Notes: generated by a model not told the origin, from the sequence alone. Positions 35,437 to 44,998 are shown, numbered from the stretch's first letter. The stretch: 64,000 nucleotides of DNA from Blastopirellula retiformator (GCF_007859755.1 NZ_SJPF01000002.1:143729-207728); one strand, 5' to 3'. Program-made: numbers and translations.

Positions 35437-36083
35437 CGCGCCCCCGAATCGGCACAAACGGCGGGCTCTGCCAAGCGGCGTTGTTCACTTGCGGCTGATG
35501 CAAGACGTTGATCCCACCCAGCGAGCCGTTGCTGTAATACGTGTCGATTCCGGTCATCACCCAGTTGCGATACGACCAGGCGAATGCGCCGCCATTAACG
35601 TGGTATTTGGTCGTTTCGCCCATCATGAAGGTGTTGGAGAGACCATACAGCACGTTCGCGAAGCTGGTGTTCACATCAGCGCCAAACATCCGCTTGGTAT
35701 TGCTCGATGACGTGGCGTAAGCGTTGCAGCTCGCATACTCTTGACTGCAATTGACGATGAACTCGTAATTGGTCGCAGCGCCCGAGTACGAACCGCTCGG
35801 TCCGTAGGCGGCCCCGGCCAGTCGACCGCGGACGGCGTTGCCGTTGGTGAGCGGGTCACCGACGATCGTGCCGGTCGCCCGTTGATAGCTGCTGCTTGCG
35901 CTGACCGAACAAGCTTCGGTGTGATCGAACTGATCTTACAGGTTGTTCATTTCGAGGAAAGGAAGCAGCGAAACGAGGCCATGGGCGTTTTTGATTTCGC
36001 CATCAACCGGCGTGCCCAGGCAGCCGCCATAGTTGCGACTCGCCGCCGGCAGTTTGCCATGCGTGTCAACATAGTTTTGTAGA
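35437..36083 (-). pseudogene. DUF1559 remnant with frameshift and stop
   Basis: Reading the minus strand, 36083-35939 encodes LADLQNYVDTHGKLPAASRN to SLLPFLEMNNL and then a stop; further on, another frame gives EFIVNCSQEYASCNAYATSS and FGADVNTSFANVLYGLSNTF, followed by MMGETTKYHVNGGAF. These are middle and C-terminal DUF1559 segments. The pilin-like N-terminus and the C-terminal HPGG region are missing. It is wedged between the esterase remnant and the DUF309 gene, whose 3' end it touches. Confidence 0.8.
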
Positions 36084-36590
36084 TCAGCCAAGCAGCCGAA
36101 TGGGCGTTGCGAAAACGACGCGGACTGGCGCAGGCAGCGTATCGAGGTAAGCGTCTGGCTGGGCCGCCGCATCTTGAGCCAACCTGCGGAGCTCTGCGAG
36201 TTGGATCGGCAATGGTCGGCCTTCGCTATCGTCGAGAAGTTCGATCGCTCGCGCCGCATGCCGGGCGACGCCGACCGCCGAGCCTTCGCGCGCTTTCACG
36301 CCGGCGGCGGCCAACTTGATCAGCCCTTGGATCTGGGCGGCGGACTCCCCTGCTCTTTTCTGGGCGTGCCAGATCGCCTCCCAGGCCTCGTGCGCTTCCC
36401 AATAGTAGCCAGCGTTAAAGAGATCGATTCCGCGTAAGAAGGATTCGCACCGCCGCAGGTCGATCGGGCAGTCGATCGGCGGCGTTTCGCTCTGAAAACT
36501 ATGCCCGGCGGGATGCGAAATCGGGTGCGCATGCATCCCCGGAACGTACGCGTAGGGAGGAAGCGAGAACTGGGGAGCATAGCGAGGCAT
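36084..36590 (-). CDS. DUF309 domain protein
   Basis: The 168-residue protein has the DUF309 signature: a helix with FNAGYYWEAHEAWEAIWHAQ (His and Glu in the usual metal-like positions), then QGLIKLAAAGVKAREG and RHAARAIELLDD. A non-conserved N-terminal segment of about 40 residues has Pro, Tyr and His. Function is unknown; the fold is a small helical bundle. It is divergently oriented from the SDR gene (81 bp gap). Its last codons (RLLG) run into remnant DNA, so the original C-terminus may have been replaced. Confidence 0.82.
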   Translation of the reverse strand: MPRYAPQFSLPPYAYVPGMHAHPISHPAGHSFQSETPPIDCPIDLRRCESFLRGIDLFNAGYYWEAHEAWEAIWHAQKRAGESAAQIQGLIKLAAAGVKAREGSAVGVARHAARAIELLDDSEGRPLPIQLAELRRLAQDAAAQPDAYLDTLPAPVRVVFATPIRLLG

Positions 36591-36670
36591 CGGCGACTCT
36601 GGTTTCCGGCGGCAGGGTCTGGGCGTATGCTGAACGACAGATATCTGTCGACGATTCTAAGGAAATTGGC

Positions 36671-37360
36671 GTGAGCGAGGCAAAAGTCATTGTGGTCACG
36701 GGAGCGACGCGCGGGCTTGGCCGGGCGCTGGTCACCAAGTTTGTGGAAGCGGGGCATACCGTAATCGGTTGCGGTCGCAACGCTAACCATATTAGCGAGC
36801 TGAGCGAGCAATTCACCGGTCGGCATCGTTTCGACGCGATCGATATCACCAACTACGATAAGGTCGCAGCATGGGGAGCTGAAGTGGTCGCTGAGTATGG
36901 CCCTCCCGATCTGTTGGTGAACAACGCCGCCCTGCTGAATGATTGGAACGTGCTTTGGAAAATCGAGCCAGCCGAGTTTGACGCGCTGATCGACGTCAAT
37001 CTGAAGGGATTGTTCTATGTTATTCGCTCATTCGTGCCGGCGATGGTTGAACGTCAGCAAGGTGTGATCGTCAACTTCAGCTCAGGCTGGGGACGCATGG
37101 TCTCGGCGGAGGTCGCCCCTTACTGCTGCAGCAAATATGGCGTGGAAGGGATGACGCTGGCGATGGCGAAAGAGTTGCCGCCAGACATGGCGGCGGTCCC
37201 GCTAAGCCCCGGCGTGGTGAACACCGACATGCAAAAGCAGTGCATCGGCGATCGAGCCGATGGATGTCCTTCGCCCGCTGACTGGGCCGCCAAGGCGGCG
37301 CCCTTCCTGCTGCAGCTTGGTCCCAGCGACAATGGCCAGTCGCTCACCTGTTCGGTATAG
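36671..37360 (+). CDS. Short-chain dehydrogenase/reductase (SDR)
   Basis: The start is GTG at 36671. The classical SDR features are in place: TGATRGLGRA (cofactor motif TGxxxGxG), the D-x-D region (FDAIDIT), NNAA, a catalytic Ser (NFSSGWG) and YCCSKYG (YxxxK). The C-terminal PGVVNTDM matches the family. The substrate is unknown. The release-factor homologue begins only 11 bp downstream, suggesting cotranscription. Confidence 0.9.
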   Translation: MSEAKVIVVTGATRGLGRALVTKFVEAGHTVIGCGRNANHISELSEQFTGRHRFDAIDITNYDKVAAWGAEVVAEYGPPDLLVNNAALLNDWNVLWKIEPAEFDALIDVNLKGLFYVIRSFVPAMVERQQGVIVNFSSGWGRMVSAEVAPYCCSKYGVEGMTLAMAKELPPDMAAVPLSPGVVNTDMQKQCIGDRADGCPSPADWAAKAAPFLLQLGPSDNGQSLTCSV

Positions 37361-37371
37361 GGTCCCCGGAT

Positions 37372-37878
37372 ATGCGAGATCATCCAGCTGACTTGAGCGA
37401 AGAACGCTTGCTGGCCGTGTGCGAAATGCGGCGTGAGCGGCGCAGCGGTCCTGGGGGACAGCACCGGAACAAAGTGGAGACCGCCGTCGTATTGACCCAT
37501 CCAGCGAGTGGGGTCAGTGCCGAGGCGAATGAACGCCGAAGTCAGGCCGAGAATCGCCAAATCGCCCTGTTTCGACTAAGATTGCGCCTAGCTGTACAGT
37601 TGCGGACCGCCGTTTCGCTCGAAGATTCTCCCAGTTCGCTCTGGAAATCGCGGGTTCGCGGCGGAAAAATTGCCGTAAATCCTTCGCATCGCGATTTTCC
37701 GTCGCTCTTGGCCGAGGGACTCGATTACTTGGCGGCGGCCGACTGGGATGCCAAATTGGCGGCTCAGTCGTTATCCTGCAGTACGACGCAATTGGTCCGG
37801 TTTCTCAAGGACGAGCCGGCCGCGTTTCAACGTCTAAATGAGCAGCGGAAGGAGCGAGGACTGCGTCCTTTGTCCTGA
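37372..37878 (+). CDS. GGQ-containing release-factor-like protein
   Basis: The 168-residue protein is a single RF-1 domain: RERRSGPGGQHRNKVETAVVL (GGQ at residues 28-30). The codon-recognition domain of RF1/RF2 is absent, as in ArfB and other short peptidyl-tRNA hydrolases that rescue stalled ribosomes. It lacks the long Lys/Arg tail of ArfB, although the region after 130 is basic, so its precise role remains open. The gene follows the SDR gene closely. Confidence 0.8.
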   Translation: MRDHPADLSEERLLAVCEMRRERRSGPGGQHRNKVETAVVLTHPASGVSAEANERRSQAENRQIALFRLRLRLAVQLRTAVSLEDSPSSLWKSRVRGGKIAVNPSHRDFPSLLAEGLDYLAAADWDAKLAAQSLSCSTTQLVRFLKDEPAAFQRLNEQRKERGLRPLS

Positions 37879-37926
37879 GCTAGCCGGCCGCGACCGGCGA
37901 AACGTTCCACCTACAAGGAAAGCTCG

Positions 37927-40674
37927 ATGCGAATTTGGTTAGCTCTGCTCGGAATGGTTGCGATGATGCTGGCCAGCGCCTCCGCCCATGCCGCCGAAGC
38001 GGTCGCAATTTCGGGCCAGCCGTTTGGCGTTGGCCAAATCACCGTCTCCTTTCAAAAAGCGGACTTTGGCGATCCGGTTGACAGTAACAGCTTTGCGATC
38101 CATGAGACCGACAATCGCATTTTCTATCCTGCGTTCGAAAAGCAGCGAGTCCTTGGCTTTCTGCAGCGGTTGGCCGGAATCGACGGCGTCACGCCGCCGC
38201 AGCGCCTGACCGTCTACTTCTTGTTCACTGGTAACGAGCCGCTCAACATTACGGTTTCGACGCCGACGCCGCAGACCTTTCGCATCACGCCGACTCCGCC
38301 GCCGCATGAATCGATGCTGACCGCGATGGAACTGCTGTGGTGGCGCAAGTATCACGAGGCGTTTCGTGAGCAGAAAGAGTGGGCCAACTATCCGATGGTG
38401 ATGGAGACCTATCTGACCGCGATGTTGTCGCGGCGGCTGGGGCTGCCAATGCCGCCGCTATCCAAAAGCGAGATGGAGGATCAAGACGCCTTTAGTCCTG
38501 ATCAATCGGTCTTCGTATTGATGAATTCCGATAAGGTCCGCGCCGCTGAAATGCGTTCGGTGATGATGGATCAGTCGATCACTTCGCCGGCAGACCTGCC
38601 GACGCCGCGGCCGATCAACTGGACCGACATCATCGCGCCGCGGCCTGCGAGTGAAGTCCCCATTGAACCGCTGGCCAAGGCGGTTCCGCCCGACTGTTTC
38701 TATGTGCGATTCGGCAAGTTGAGCAACTATCTCTGGCTCAACAAATTGCTGGAAGAAAACGGCGGGGATCTCGGCATGATGATCGCGGCCCGCGGAGTGA
38801 AGCTGGGACTGAACGAAGTCGTCCAAAAGCAGTTGGCGCTCAAGCAATCGGAGCTGTCCGAATTGTTTGGCGATGCGGTTGTCGCCGATGTGGCGTTGAT
38901 CGGTCGTGACGCCTATACCCGCGAAGGGGCCGCGATTGGGATGATTTTCCAGGCGAAGCAAAACGATCTGCTGGCCAACGACATCAACAAGAATCGCAAA
39001 GATTCGCTTCGCTTAAACAAGAAGCTTGGCGCCAAGCTTGAGACGATCAAGGTCGCCGGTCAAGAGATCTCGGCTTTGACGACGCCTGACAACACAATTC
39101 GTTCGTTCTACGCGCGGCGCGGCGACTTTCACCTGGTAACCACATCGCGAACGATCGCCGAGCAGTTCATCACCCTCAATGCCGACACCGACAGCTTGGG
39201 GGCGACGGCCGAGTTCCTGCAAGCCCGCATGCGTTTGCCGCTCAGCCGCGAAGACACGATTTTCTGCTACATGTCTTCGCAATTCTTCCAAGGGCTCTAC
39301 AGCCCGCAGTATCGCGTTGAGCTGCGACGTCGTTTGCGGGCGACGACTGAGATCGAACTGCTGAAGCTGGCGCGAGCGGCGGCGATGAACGAAGGGCTGC
39401 CCGATTTGAAGGATGAAACGCTGATTGCGCACGGCTTTCTGCCGACCTCATACGGTCGCCGGCCTGATGGCAGTCACGTCGTCGAAATTGACGGAAAGCT
39501 GCAAGACTCGCTCCGCGGCGCCCCGGGCAATTTTTTGCCGATCGCCGACGTGGCGGTGACTAGCGTCAACTTGGAGGAGGCCCGCGATTTTGAACGGGTG
39601 CGGGAGTTCCACGTTTCGCACTGGAGCCAGATGGATCCGCTGATGGCGGGTATCTATCGCTTCAAGCTCGATGACAAGGGAACCGAACGATTGACGATCG
39701 ACGCTCGGATGACGCCGTTCGTCGAAGAGAAATATGGAATGCTGACCGATCGACTTGGTCCGCCGGTCAAACGTCAAATCGTGCCGGCGCCGGGCGACGT
39801 TGCGATGATGCAGTTTGTGCTCAAAGGAGATTTTGACAATCAACTGTATCATTACGCCGTGGGCCTACAGGACGTTCCCTTTCCGGTCGACAGCTACGCC
39901 AGCGGCGGCTTGTTGAACACGTTACGGATGATGCAATCGACGCCTGGTTATTTGACGGCATGGCCCAAACCGGGCCTGATTGATCGTATTCCGGTGTTGG
40001 GCCGGTTGGCGACGCCCGATCAATATGGCTATTCGCAGTTTCCGTTCGGCTTGTGGCGCCGCGAGTACAACGGCTTCTCCACGCTTTCGTTTCATCGAGA
40101 AATCTTGCAGTACGTCACGCCTCAATTGGCGCTGGGCGAGGATGAGCATTCAGCCCAGGCTCGCATTCACATCGGCGACATTTCGGACGCCAACGTCACG
40201 CCGCTCGCCAATGCGATGGCGCAGTCATGGGCCAAACGCGGATCGCTCAGCAACGTGCGGTTCTTCGAGGAGATTTCGGCGCAGCTTGGCGTACCGGTCG
40301 ACAAGTCGAAGGACTTCGCCGAGAACCTGCTGGCGGTGGAGTTCGTCTGCCCGCTGGATGGAAAGTACGAAACGGTGGGAGAAGGCGCCGGCGAGCGTTG
40401 GATTTCGACCGCGTGGGGTAACAAGAAGCTGGAGTTCGAGGCGAACTTCTTGAAGTGGTTCCGCGGATTAAACGCCCGCGTCAGCATGGGAGAAGGCCAA
40501 GTCGTCCTGAACGCCGAAATCGACATGTGGCGAGAGAAGCCGGAGCCGACCTTGAAACTTCCGACCTTCAATTTCTTCGGCGGCGGCGCCGCCAAACCAA
40601 AGGCCGAGAAGAAGCCGACCAAGGAAAAAGCGGAAGAGATCCCACCGCCGGTCACTCAGGGGCAAGAGTTTTAG
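37927..40674 (+). CDS. Large secreted protein, unknown function
   Basis: The 915-residue protein has a clean signal peptide (residues 1-22, ending ASAHA). It is otherwise soluble, with repeated Ala/Leu/Arg-rich helical segments, no HExxH or other catalytic motif, and a C-terminal low-complexity tail of Lys/Glu/Pro (KPKAEKKPTKEKAEEIPPPV). Such long conserved exported proteins of unknown fold are common in this phylum. The ribosome site (AAGGAAAG) and the ATG are good. Codon use agrees with the surrounding genes. Element copy D lies 78 bp downstream. Confidence 0.75.
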   Translation: MRIWLALLGMVAMMLASASAHAAEAVAISGQPFGVGQITVSFQKADFGDPVDSNSFAIHETDNRIFYPAFEKQRVLGFLQRLAGIDGVTPPQRLTVYFLFTGNEPLNITVSTPTPQTFRITPTPPPHESMLTAMELLWWRKYHEAFREQKEWANYPMVMETYLTAMLSRRLGLPMPPLSKSEMEDQDAFSPDQSVFVLMNSDKVRAAEMRSVMMDQSITSPADLPTPRPINWTDIIAPRPASEVPIEPLAKAVPPDCFYVRFGKLSNYLWLNKLLEENGGDLGMMIAARGVKLGLNEVVQKQLALKQSELSELFGDAVVADVALIGRDAYTREGAAIGMIFQAKQNDLLANDINKNRKDSLRLNKKLGAKLETIKVAGQEISALTTPDNTIRSFYARRGDFHLVTTSRTIAEQFITLNADTDSLGATAEFLQARMRLPLSREDTIFCYMSSQFFQGLYSPQYRVELRRRLRATTEIELLKLARAAAMNEGLPDLKDETLIAHGFLPTSYGRRPDGSHVVEIDGKLQDSLRGAPGNFLPIADVAVTSVNLEEARDFERVREFHVSHWSQMDPLMAGIYRFKLDDKGTERLTIDARMTPFVEEKYGMLTDRLGPPVKRQIVPAPGDVAMMQFVLKGDFDNQLYHYAVGLQDVPFPVDSYASGGLLNTLRMMQSTPGYLTAWPKPGLIDRIPVLGRLATPDQYGYSQFPFGLWRREYNGFSTLSFHREILQYVTPQLALGEDEHSAQARIHIGDISDANVTPLANAMAQSWAKRGSLSNVRFFEEISAQLGVPVDKSKDFAENLLAVEFVCPLDGKYETVGEGAGERWISTAWGNKKLEFEANFLKWFRGLNARVSMGEGQVVLNAEIDMWREKPEPTLKLPTFNFFGGGAAKPKAEKKPTKEKAEEIPPPVTQGQEF

Positions 40675-40751
40675 CAAGCCTGTAGCGACTGTCTTGAACG
40701 TCAAGCGGTTGGGTGCAGCGAAACGCAACCCAACAATGCGGTCGGTACTAG

Positions 40752-40900
40752 CTGCCTGTTGAAAAATGCCATCGTGGCATTTTCCAACATCGCCAAGCTC
40801 AGAGCATAGCTCTTCGCGGCTCCCAAAATAACGACTAACGTCGTTATTTTGGGATCGCATCCGTGCGATCACGCAGTCCGTCGAGAAAATCAACGGACTG
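40752..40900 (+). mobile_element. MITE-like element, family 1, copy D
   Basis: 149 bp from CTGCCTGTTGAAAAATGCC to CAACGGACTG with exact CTAG on both sides (40748-40751 and 40901-40904). Several internal bases differ from B and C. Confidence 0.9.
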
Positions 40901-41063
40901 CTAGAGCGGTTTTCCTCCATCTGTAGCGTTCTGGCTGGTTGCGGCCGCGCTGGTCGGCGTCGACCTGCATCGACGAATCTTGAGGATTCGCCTGCTTCGG
41001 TCGCCTTGACCAGCCTGCCTCACTAACGCCAGAAACGCTACAGCTATCAGAAAAACGCTCTAG
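40901..41063. repeat. 163-bp imperfect palindrome next to element D
   Basis: The left arm (CTAGAGCGGTTTTC, CTGTAGCGTTCTGGC) pairs with the right arm (GCCAGAAACGCTACAG, GAAAAACGCTCTAG). The centre GAATCTTGAGGATTC is itself a hairpin. Coding potential is absent. It may be another non-autonomous element, into whose terminal CTAG copy D inserted. Confidence 0.6.
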
Positions 41064-41151
41064 AAGGTGGGTTACGCAAGCGATGGGAGGCGAGCGAAAC
41101 AGCTCTTGTGCGCTTGCTTCACTCACCCTACTTGCTCGCACTACGCGACCG
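41064..41151. other. Short gene-free gap 3' of nadE
   Basis: Nothing beyond the short words CGCTTGC and GCGAGC is visible. Confidence 0.3.
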
Positions 41152-43158
41152 CTAACCCTTCCCTTCCCCATCCTGCCTCACCGCTTCCCACATCTCGGCC
41201 AACTCGCGTCGGAACCCGCCAGAGAGGATCGGGAAACGGCACCAGGTCTTCGGGTCGAGATTCTCGTCATCGAGATGAAAGCTAGGGGCGTATCGTTCTC
41301 GCTTCCATTGATTCCGCGACCAGAGCTTGAAGAACCGTTCGATCCACGCGGCCAGTTGCTGGTCGTCGTATTGCGGGAATAGGGCCAGCATTTGGCGATA
41401 CGATTCCAATGGCGATCGCTTATCGCGAATCGCAGCTCGCTCGATCGCGTCGAGCAGATCGTACGGCATCAAGTCAGCTTCGTCGGTTTGGCCCGACTCT
41501 TGCGGACGCAGCTCGGCTGTCGGCGCCTGTACGTTGATCGCGTTCAGCGCCGGCGTGGGGCCGAAGCCGCTGGGACCGGTCGTCTCCATCCAGCTAAGCC
41601 ACTGGCGGAGAAACGCCTTGTCGATGCCGGCGATCGGGCAAAGGCCGCCGCTGGTATCGCCGTCCATGGTGGCGTAACCGACCGCCGCTTCCGAGCGATT
41701 GCTAGTCGACAACAGCAGCGAGCCCCGCAAATTGGCCAGCAGCCAAACGCTGGGGGCTCTGGTTCGGGCTTGGATGTTTTGCAGCGCGATATCGTCTTGT
41801 TCCCAGGTCAACGGACGTCCCAGGGCTTTGGCGCCAAGCTCGGTGTACAGCTCGACGATCTTGTCGACATGGAAATGGTGAAACTTAGCGTGGATCGCCT
41901 CGGCCACCTGGCGAGCCGCGCTCAGCGTCGTTTCGCCGCTGTTGCGAGTCGCCTGGTAGACGCAGTCGAGGATCGCAGCGATCAATTGTTCGACGGTGCT
42001 CGAGTTCTTGACTGCCGAAATATGGCTGAGCGAGTCCTTCAAGGCGCCAAAGCCTAGTTCTTCGGCCGCCATCCGCATCGCCAAGCTGCAAAGCAGCGCC
42101 GTCGCGGCCGAGTCGGCGCCGCCGCTAAGCGACACGACGAACCCGCCCGAGTGACTCTTCCGCAGATAGTCGTACAGCGCGAGCGAGACGGCCCGGGTAA
42201 ACTCTTCCTGCTTTAAATCACGGCTCGTTTCCCACGGGGCTCGTTCATACCTTGCCGGCGATGGTTCGATATCAGGCAGGACGAACGGAACCTGAACGAG
42301 CGGTTGCTGCGAACCTTGGTAATCGGGACGATACGCGTCACTGCGAGCGCGATACATTCGCGTTAGATCGAGATCGATTACCGCGGTCGTCACCAGGTAC
42401 GAGTGAAACGACAGCCGCGGTCCGACCGCCAGCATGCGTCCGCCGGTGGCGATCATCGCATCGCCGTCGTAGATCGCTCGGCCCGCTTCGTTGCCCAGCA
42501 GGTTGGCGTAGACGTAACTGGCGTGAAAGGCCCGCGAACCCTCTAGCACAAATCGCTGACGGATTTCATGTTTGCCGAAAGCGAAGTGACTGGCGCTCGG
42601 GTTCAAGATGATGTCGACGCCAATCCGGGCTTGCCGACTGCCGGGCCGATCGGCGACCCAGGCATCCTCACAGATTTCCAAGCCAATTAGCGCGTCGTCA
42701 ATGCGAAAGACGAGATCCCCAAACGGATACTCTCGACCATCGATCTCGACCGAGGCCCGCAAGCCGACCGGCCAAGGCTTGAACCACCGGGGCTCGTAAT
42801 GGATGCCGTCGCCGGCCAAGTTTTGTTTGGGCACGAAACCGACGATCTCGCCGTCAGACAGGATCGCCACGACGTTGAAAAGGACGCCGCGATAGGTCAT
42901 CGGCAGTCCCAGCGTCACGAACATATCGCGCGTCTGCGGGGCGATCTCTTGCAATACCATCAAGGCGGTCCGCTGAACGTCGGCCGAGAGAAACGCGTCT
43001 TCGCAGCCGTACCCGGTAATGCAAAGCTCGGGCAGACATAGGATCGACGCCTCGCTTAGGTTCGCCTCTTCGATCGCGCCGAGAATGCGGTCCCGATTTC
43101 CTTGCCAATCGAGCGGCGTTTGATTGACGACCGCCGCGGCGACCTTAACCAGTTTCAC
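41152..43158 (-). CDS. nadE: Glutamine-dependent NAD+ synthetase
   Basis: The enzyme amidates deamido-NAD with ammonia derived from glutamine, the last step of NAD synthesis. The nitrilase-type N-terminal domain (1-290) has the triad E44 (LPELCITGYGCED), K111 (PKQNL) and C163 (EICEDAW). The synthetase domain (about 320-640) has the ATP P-loop SLSGGADSA (343-351) and LLSTSNRSE. The 668-residue length is standard. Translation starts at GTG; the ribosome site is GAGGG. The gene is single. Confidence 0.95.
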   Translation of the reverse strand: MKLVKVAAAVVNQTPLDWQGNRDRILGAIEEANLSEASILCLPELCITGYGCEDAFLSADVQRTALMVLQEIAPQTRDMFVTLGLPMTYRGVLFNVVAILSDGEIVGFVPKQNLAGDGIHYEPRWFKPWPVGLRASVEIDGREYPFGDLVFRIDDALIGLEICEDAWVADRPGSRQARIGVDIILNPSASHFAFGKHEIRQRFVLEGSRAFHASYVYANLLGNEAGRAIYDGDAMIATGGRMLAVGPRLSFHSYLVTTAVIDLDLTRMYRARSDAYRPDYQGSQQPLVQVPFVLPDIEPSPARYERAPWETSRDLKQEEFTRAVSLALYDYLRKSHSGGFVVSLSGGADSAATALLCSLAMRMAAEELGFGALKDSLSHISAVKNSSTVEQLIAAILDCVYQATRNSGETTLSAARQVAEAIHAKFHHFHVDKIVELYTELGAKALGRPLTWEQDDIALQNIQARTRAPSVWLLANLRGSLLLSTSNRSEAAVGYATMDGDTSGGLCPIAGIDKAFLRQWLSWMETTGPSGFGPTPALNAINVQAPTAELRPQESGQTDEADLMPYDLLDAIERAAIRDKRSPLESYRQMLALFPQYDDQQLAAWIERFFKLWSRNQWKRERYAPSFHLDDENLDPKTWCRFPILSGGFRRELAEMWEAVRQDGEGKG

Positions 43159-43249
43159 CTGACGAACCCTCTAAGGTGTCGAAATAACACTATCTATAGC
43201 ATACCTAGATGCCGCCGGCTGAAAAGAGGTTCGCCGCGGTCTCTCAATT

Positions 43250-44005
43250 CTACGCTAGCAGAAACAGGCTGCCGGCTGACTGGGGGGAGGACTGAGAATA
43301 CGCCTGCTCGGCTTCTTTCAGAAAATAATTGATGACGGCCGACTTGGCGGCGGCTTCGGGTTGGCTGGGACTCGATAGAGCCGACCCTTCGCTGGACGGC
43401 GGATCAGCATTGACATCGACGCTGGAGAGGAGTTTCTCGCCATCCAGCTCCTCGGTCTCGTCGCTGTTGGTTTCCCGCTCTCGCAGCTCCTGCTGGGCCG
43501 ATTGCATCAGCTGCGTTGCGGCGGCGGCGACCGCTTTGTCTTGGGACGAAGGTTCGGCCGGCGCCAACGCGGCGGCCCGGATGATACGGGCCTTGGCGAT
43601 CGTCGCTTCGGGATCCCCTTCGATCGGGGAGGTGTCGATCTGAACCTCGCCCCCAATCGCGTATTGCTGGCCGTCAGGGCCGTTTTGATAGGTGTAGGTG
43701 GGGCCGCCCAGGGCGAATCCGCCGGCAGCGGCCAAGTGCGCTTGTTCGTGCTGGCGAACCTCCCGATCGCGTGATTTCAGCTCTTGGACCTGCTGGGTCT
43801 CTTCTGGCGAAAGCTCGGTCAGGCCTGAACTGCCCGAAGTCTCTTCGGCAGCGGCGGCCTCCGCCTCGGGAGAGAGAGTCAGCTCGTCTTCTGGCTGCGA
43901 CGGCTTGCTGGTGGGCGCCGGCTTGGACGGGGCCGAAGTTCCGCCACTGCGCAGCGCCGGACCAACTGAGTTGATCGACGAGAGTAGTAGCGGTTGAATG
44001 TGCAT
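43250..44005 (-). CDS. SprA-related protein, putative metalloprotease family
   Basis: The 251-residue protein has a Ser/Pro/Glu-rich N-terminal half, then the recognisable block VRQHEQAHLAAAGG (HExxH at H86, E87, H90), GGPTYTYQNGPDGQQYAIGG, DTSPIEGDPEATIAKA and IRAAALAPAEPSSQDKAVAA. This matches the SprA-related/CJM1_0395 family of putative metalloproteases; the function is unknown. No signal peptide is visible, but such proteins may be released or attached to flagellar or secretion structures. An unstructured C-tail follows. Confidence 0.85.
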   Translation of the reverse strand: MHIQPLLLSSINSVGPALRSGGTSAPSKPAPTSKPSQPEDELTLSPEAEAAAAEETSGSSGLTELSPEETQQVQELKSRDREVRQHEQAHLAAAGGFALGGPTYTYQNGPDGQQYAIGGEVQIDTSPIEGDPEATIAKARIIRAAALAPAEPSSQDKAVAAAATQLMQSAQQELRERETNSDETEELDGEKLLSSVDVNADPPSSEGSALSSPSQPEAAAKSAVINYFLKEAEQAYSQSSPQSAGSLFLLA

Positions 44006-44121
44006 GGCTCCAGGCGCTTTTGCGGAAAATGGATAGATCCACTTTCTTTGTCGGCGCCCAGGCGAGGGGACTTTGCCAGTTTTCCGGATTTAACGGTTAA
44101 TCAGGCGAAATCGGCCCGCAA

Positions 44122-44517
44122 TTAACCATATCCCAGCTCGTGCAGATCATCTTCGTCCAGTCCGTGGTGATGTCCCAGTTCGTGCAGGATGGTGATCCGG
44201 ATTTGGTTGCGCAACTCTTCGAGGTCGAATTTGCCGGCGACGTCGATCGTCTTGGCGATGACTCCTTCACGAAAGATCTGAACCGCGTCGGCTAGTCGGC
44301 CGCTGTCTTCCCCGGTTCGCTCGGTCAGGGCCACTCCGGTGTAGAGCCCGCACAACTCGTCACGGCGTTCGATCTGCAGTTGCTTCATCAAGCCAAGCGA
44401 GGGGAAATCTTCGACGTACAGCGGTACTTCCTTGAGAATCTCGTGCACCGCATCAGGAAATTGCGCCAAAACGGCTTCCAATTCGGTATCAAAGCGTTGT
44501 CGTTGTTCTGGTTTCAT
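44122..44517 (-). CDS. Minimal zincin-type metallopeptidase
   Basis: I start at ATG 44517 (MKPEQRQRFD); upstream sequence is divergent with the next gene. The 131-residue protein ends in HELGHHHGLDEDDLHELGYG, a zinc-binding HExxHxxGxxxxD motif of the small bacterial metallopeptidase (zincin_1) family. FREGVIAKTIDVAG and the Asp/Glu-rich ending are typical. It is cytosolic; the substrate is unknown. Confidence 0.85.
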   Translation of the reverse strand: MKPEQRQRFDTELEAVLAQFPDAVHEILKEVPLYVEDFPSLGLMKQLQIERRDELCGLYTGVALTERTGEDSGRLADAVQIFREGVIAKTIDVAGKFDLEELRNQIRITILHELGHHHGLDEDDLHELGYG

Positions 44518-44674
44518 CGATGGCGATTCTCTCGGCGGGCCCAGCGTCCTATCGACAACCATAGGCAAAAAAAAGGGGGAAGCCAAGATTACGCCCTGTC
44601 CGGCGAAGAAGGGAATGGCGTCTGAGCCAGACAATATTCTTGAAAACCTCGCCGAGTCGAAGACAATAAGCGGC

Positions 44675-44965
44675 ATGTTAGGACTTCAATTCACGATTCG
44701 CGGAATGCTGATTGTGACCGCCCTACTGGCGGTCATCTGCTGGACGCTGGCCTGCGCCGTGTGGGGACATACCTGGGCGGTCGCCGTGCTGTTGTCGCTT
44801 GTGGCGGCGACGATCTGGGTTCTGGGACAGATCATGTTGTTTGCGGTCGCCGCACTGGCCTCGACGATCTTTAACGTGACGCAGCGGAAGAAGCTGACTT
44901 CTCCTTTCGCCAATGAGACCCCCGCTCCGCAGATCTTGCCGACCGACCACCATGTCGCCGATTGA
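44675..44965 (+). CDS. Small two-helix membrane protein
   Basis: The 96-residue product starts at ATG 44675. Two hydrophobic helices (about 9-30, 33-61) are joined by a WGHTW turn, followed by a polar tail. FTIRGMLIVTALLAVICW resembles the N-terminus of many small planctomycete membrane proteins. No function is known. It precedes the 747-residue protein gene by 33 bp and is likely its operon mate. Confidence 0.65.
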   Translation: MLGLQFTIRGMLIVTALLAVICWTLACAVWGHTWAVAVLLSLVAATIWVLGQIMLFAVAALASTIFNVTQRKKLTSPFANETPAPQILPTDHHVAD

Positions 44966-44998
44966 CCGCCGCCCCCTCTTCTCAGGAAATAACCGCTG

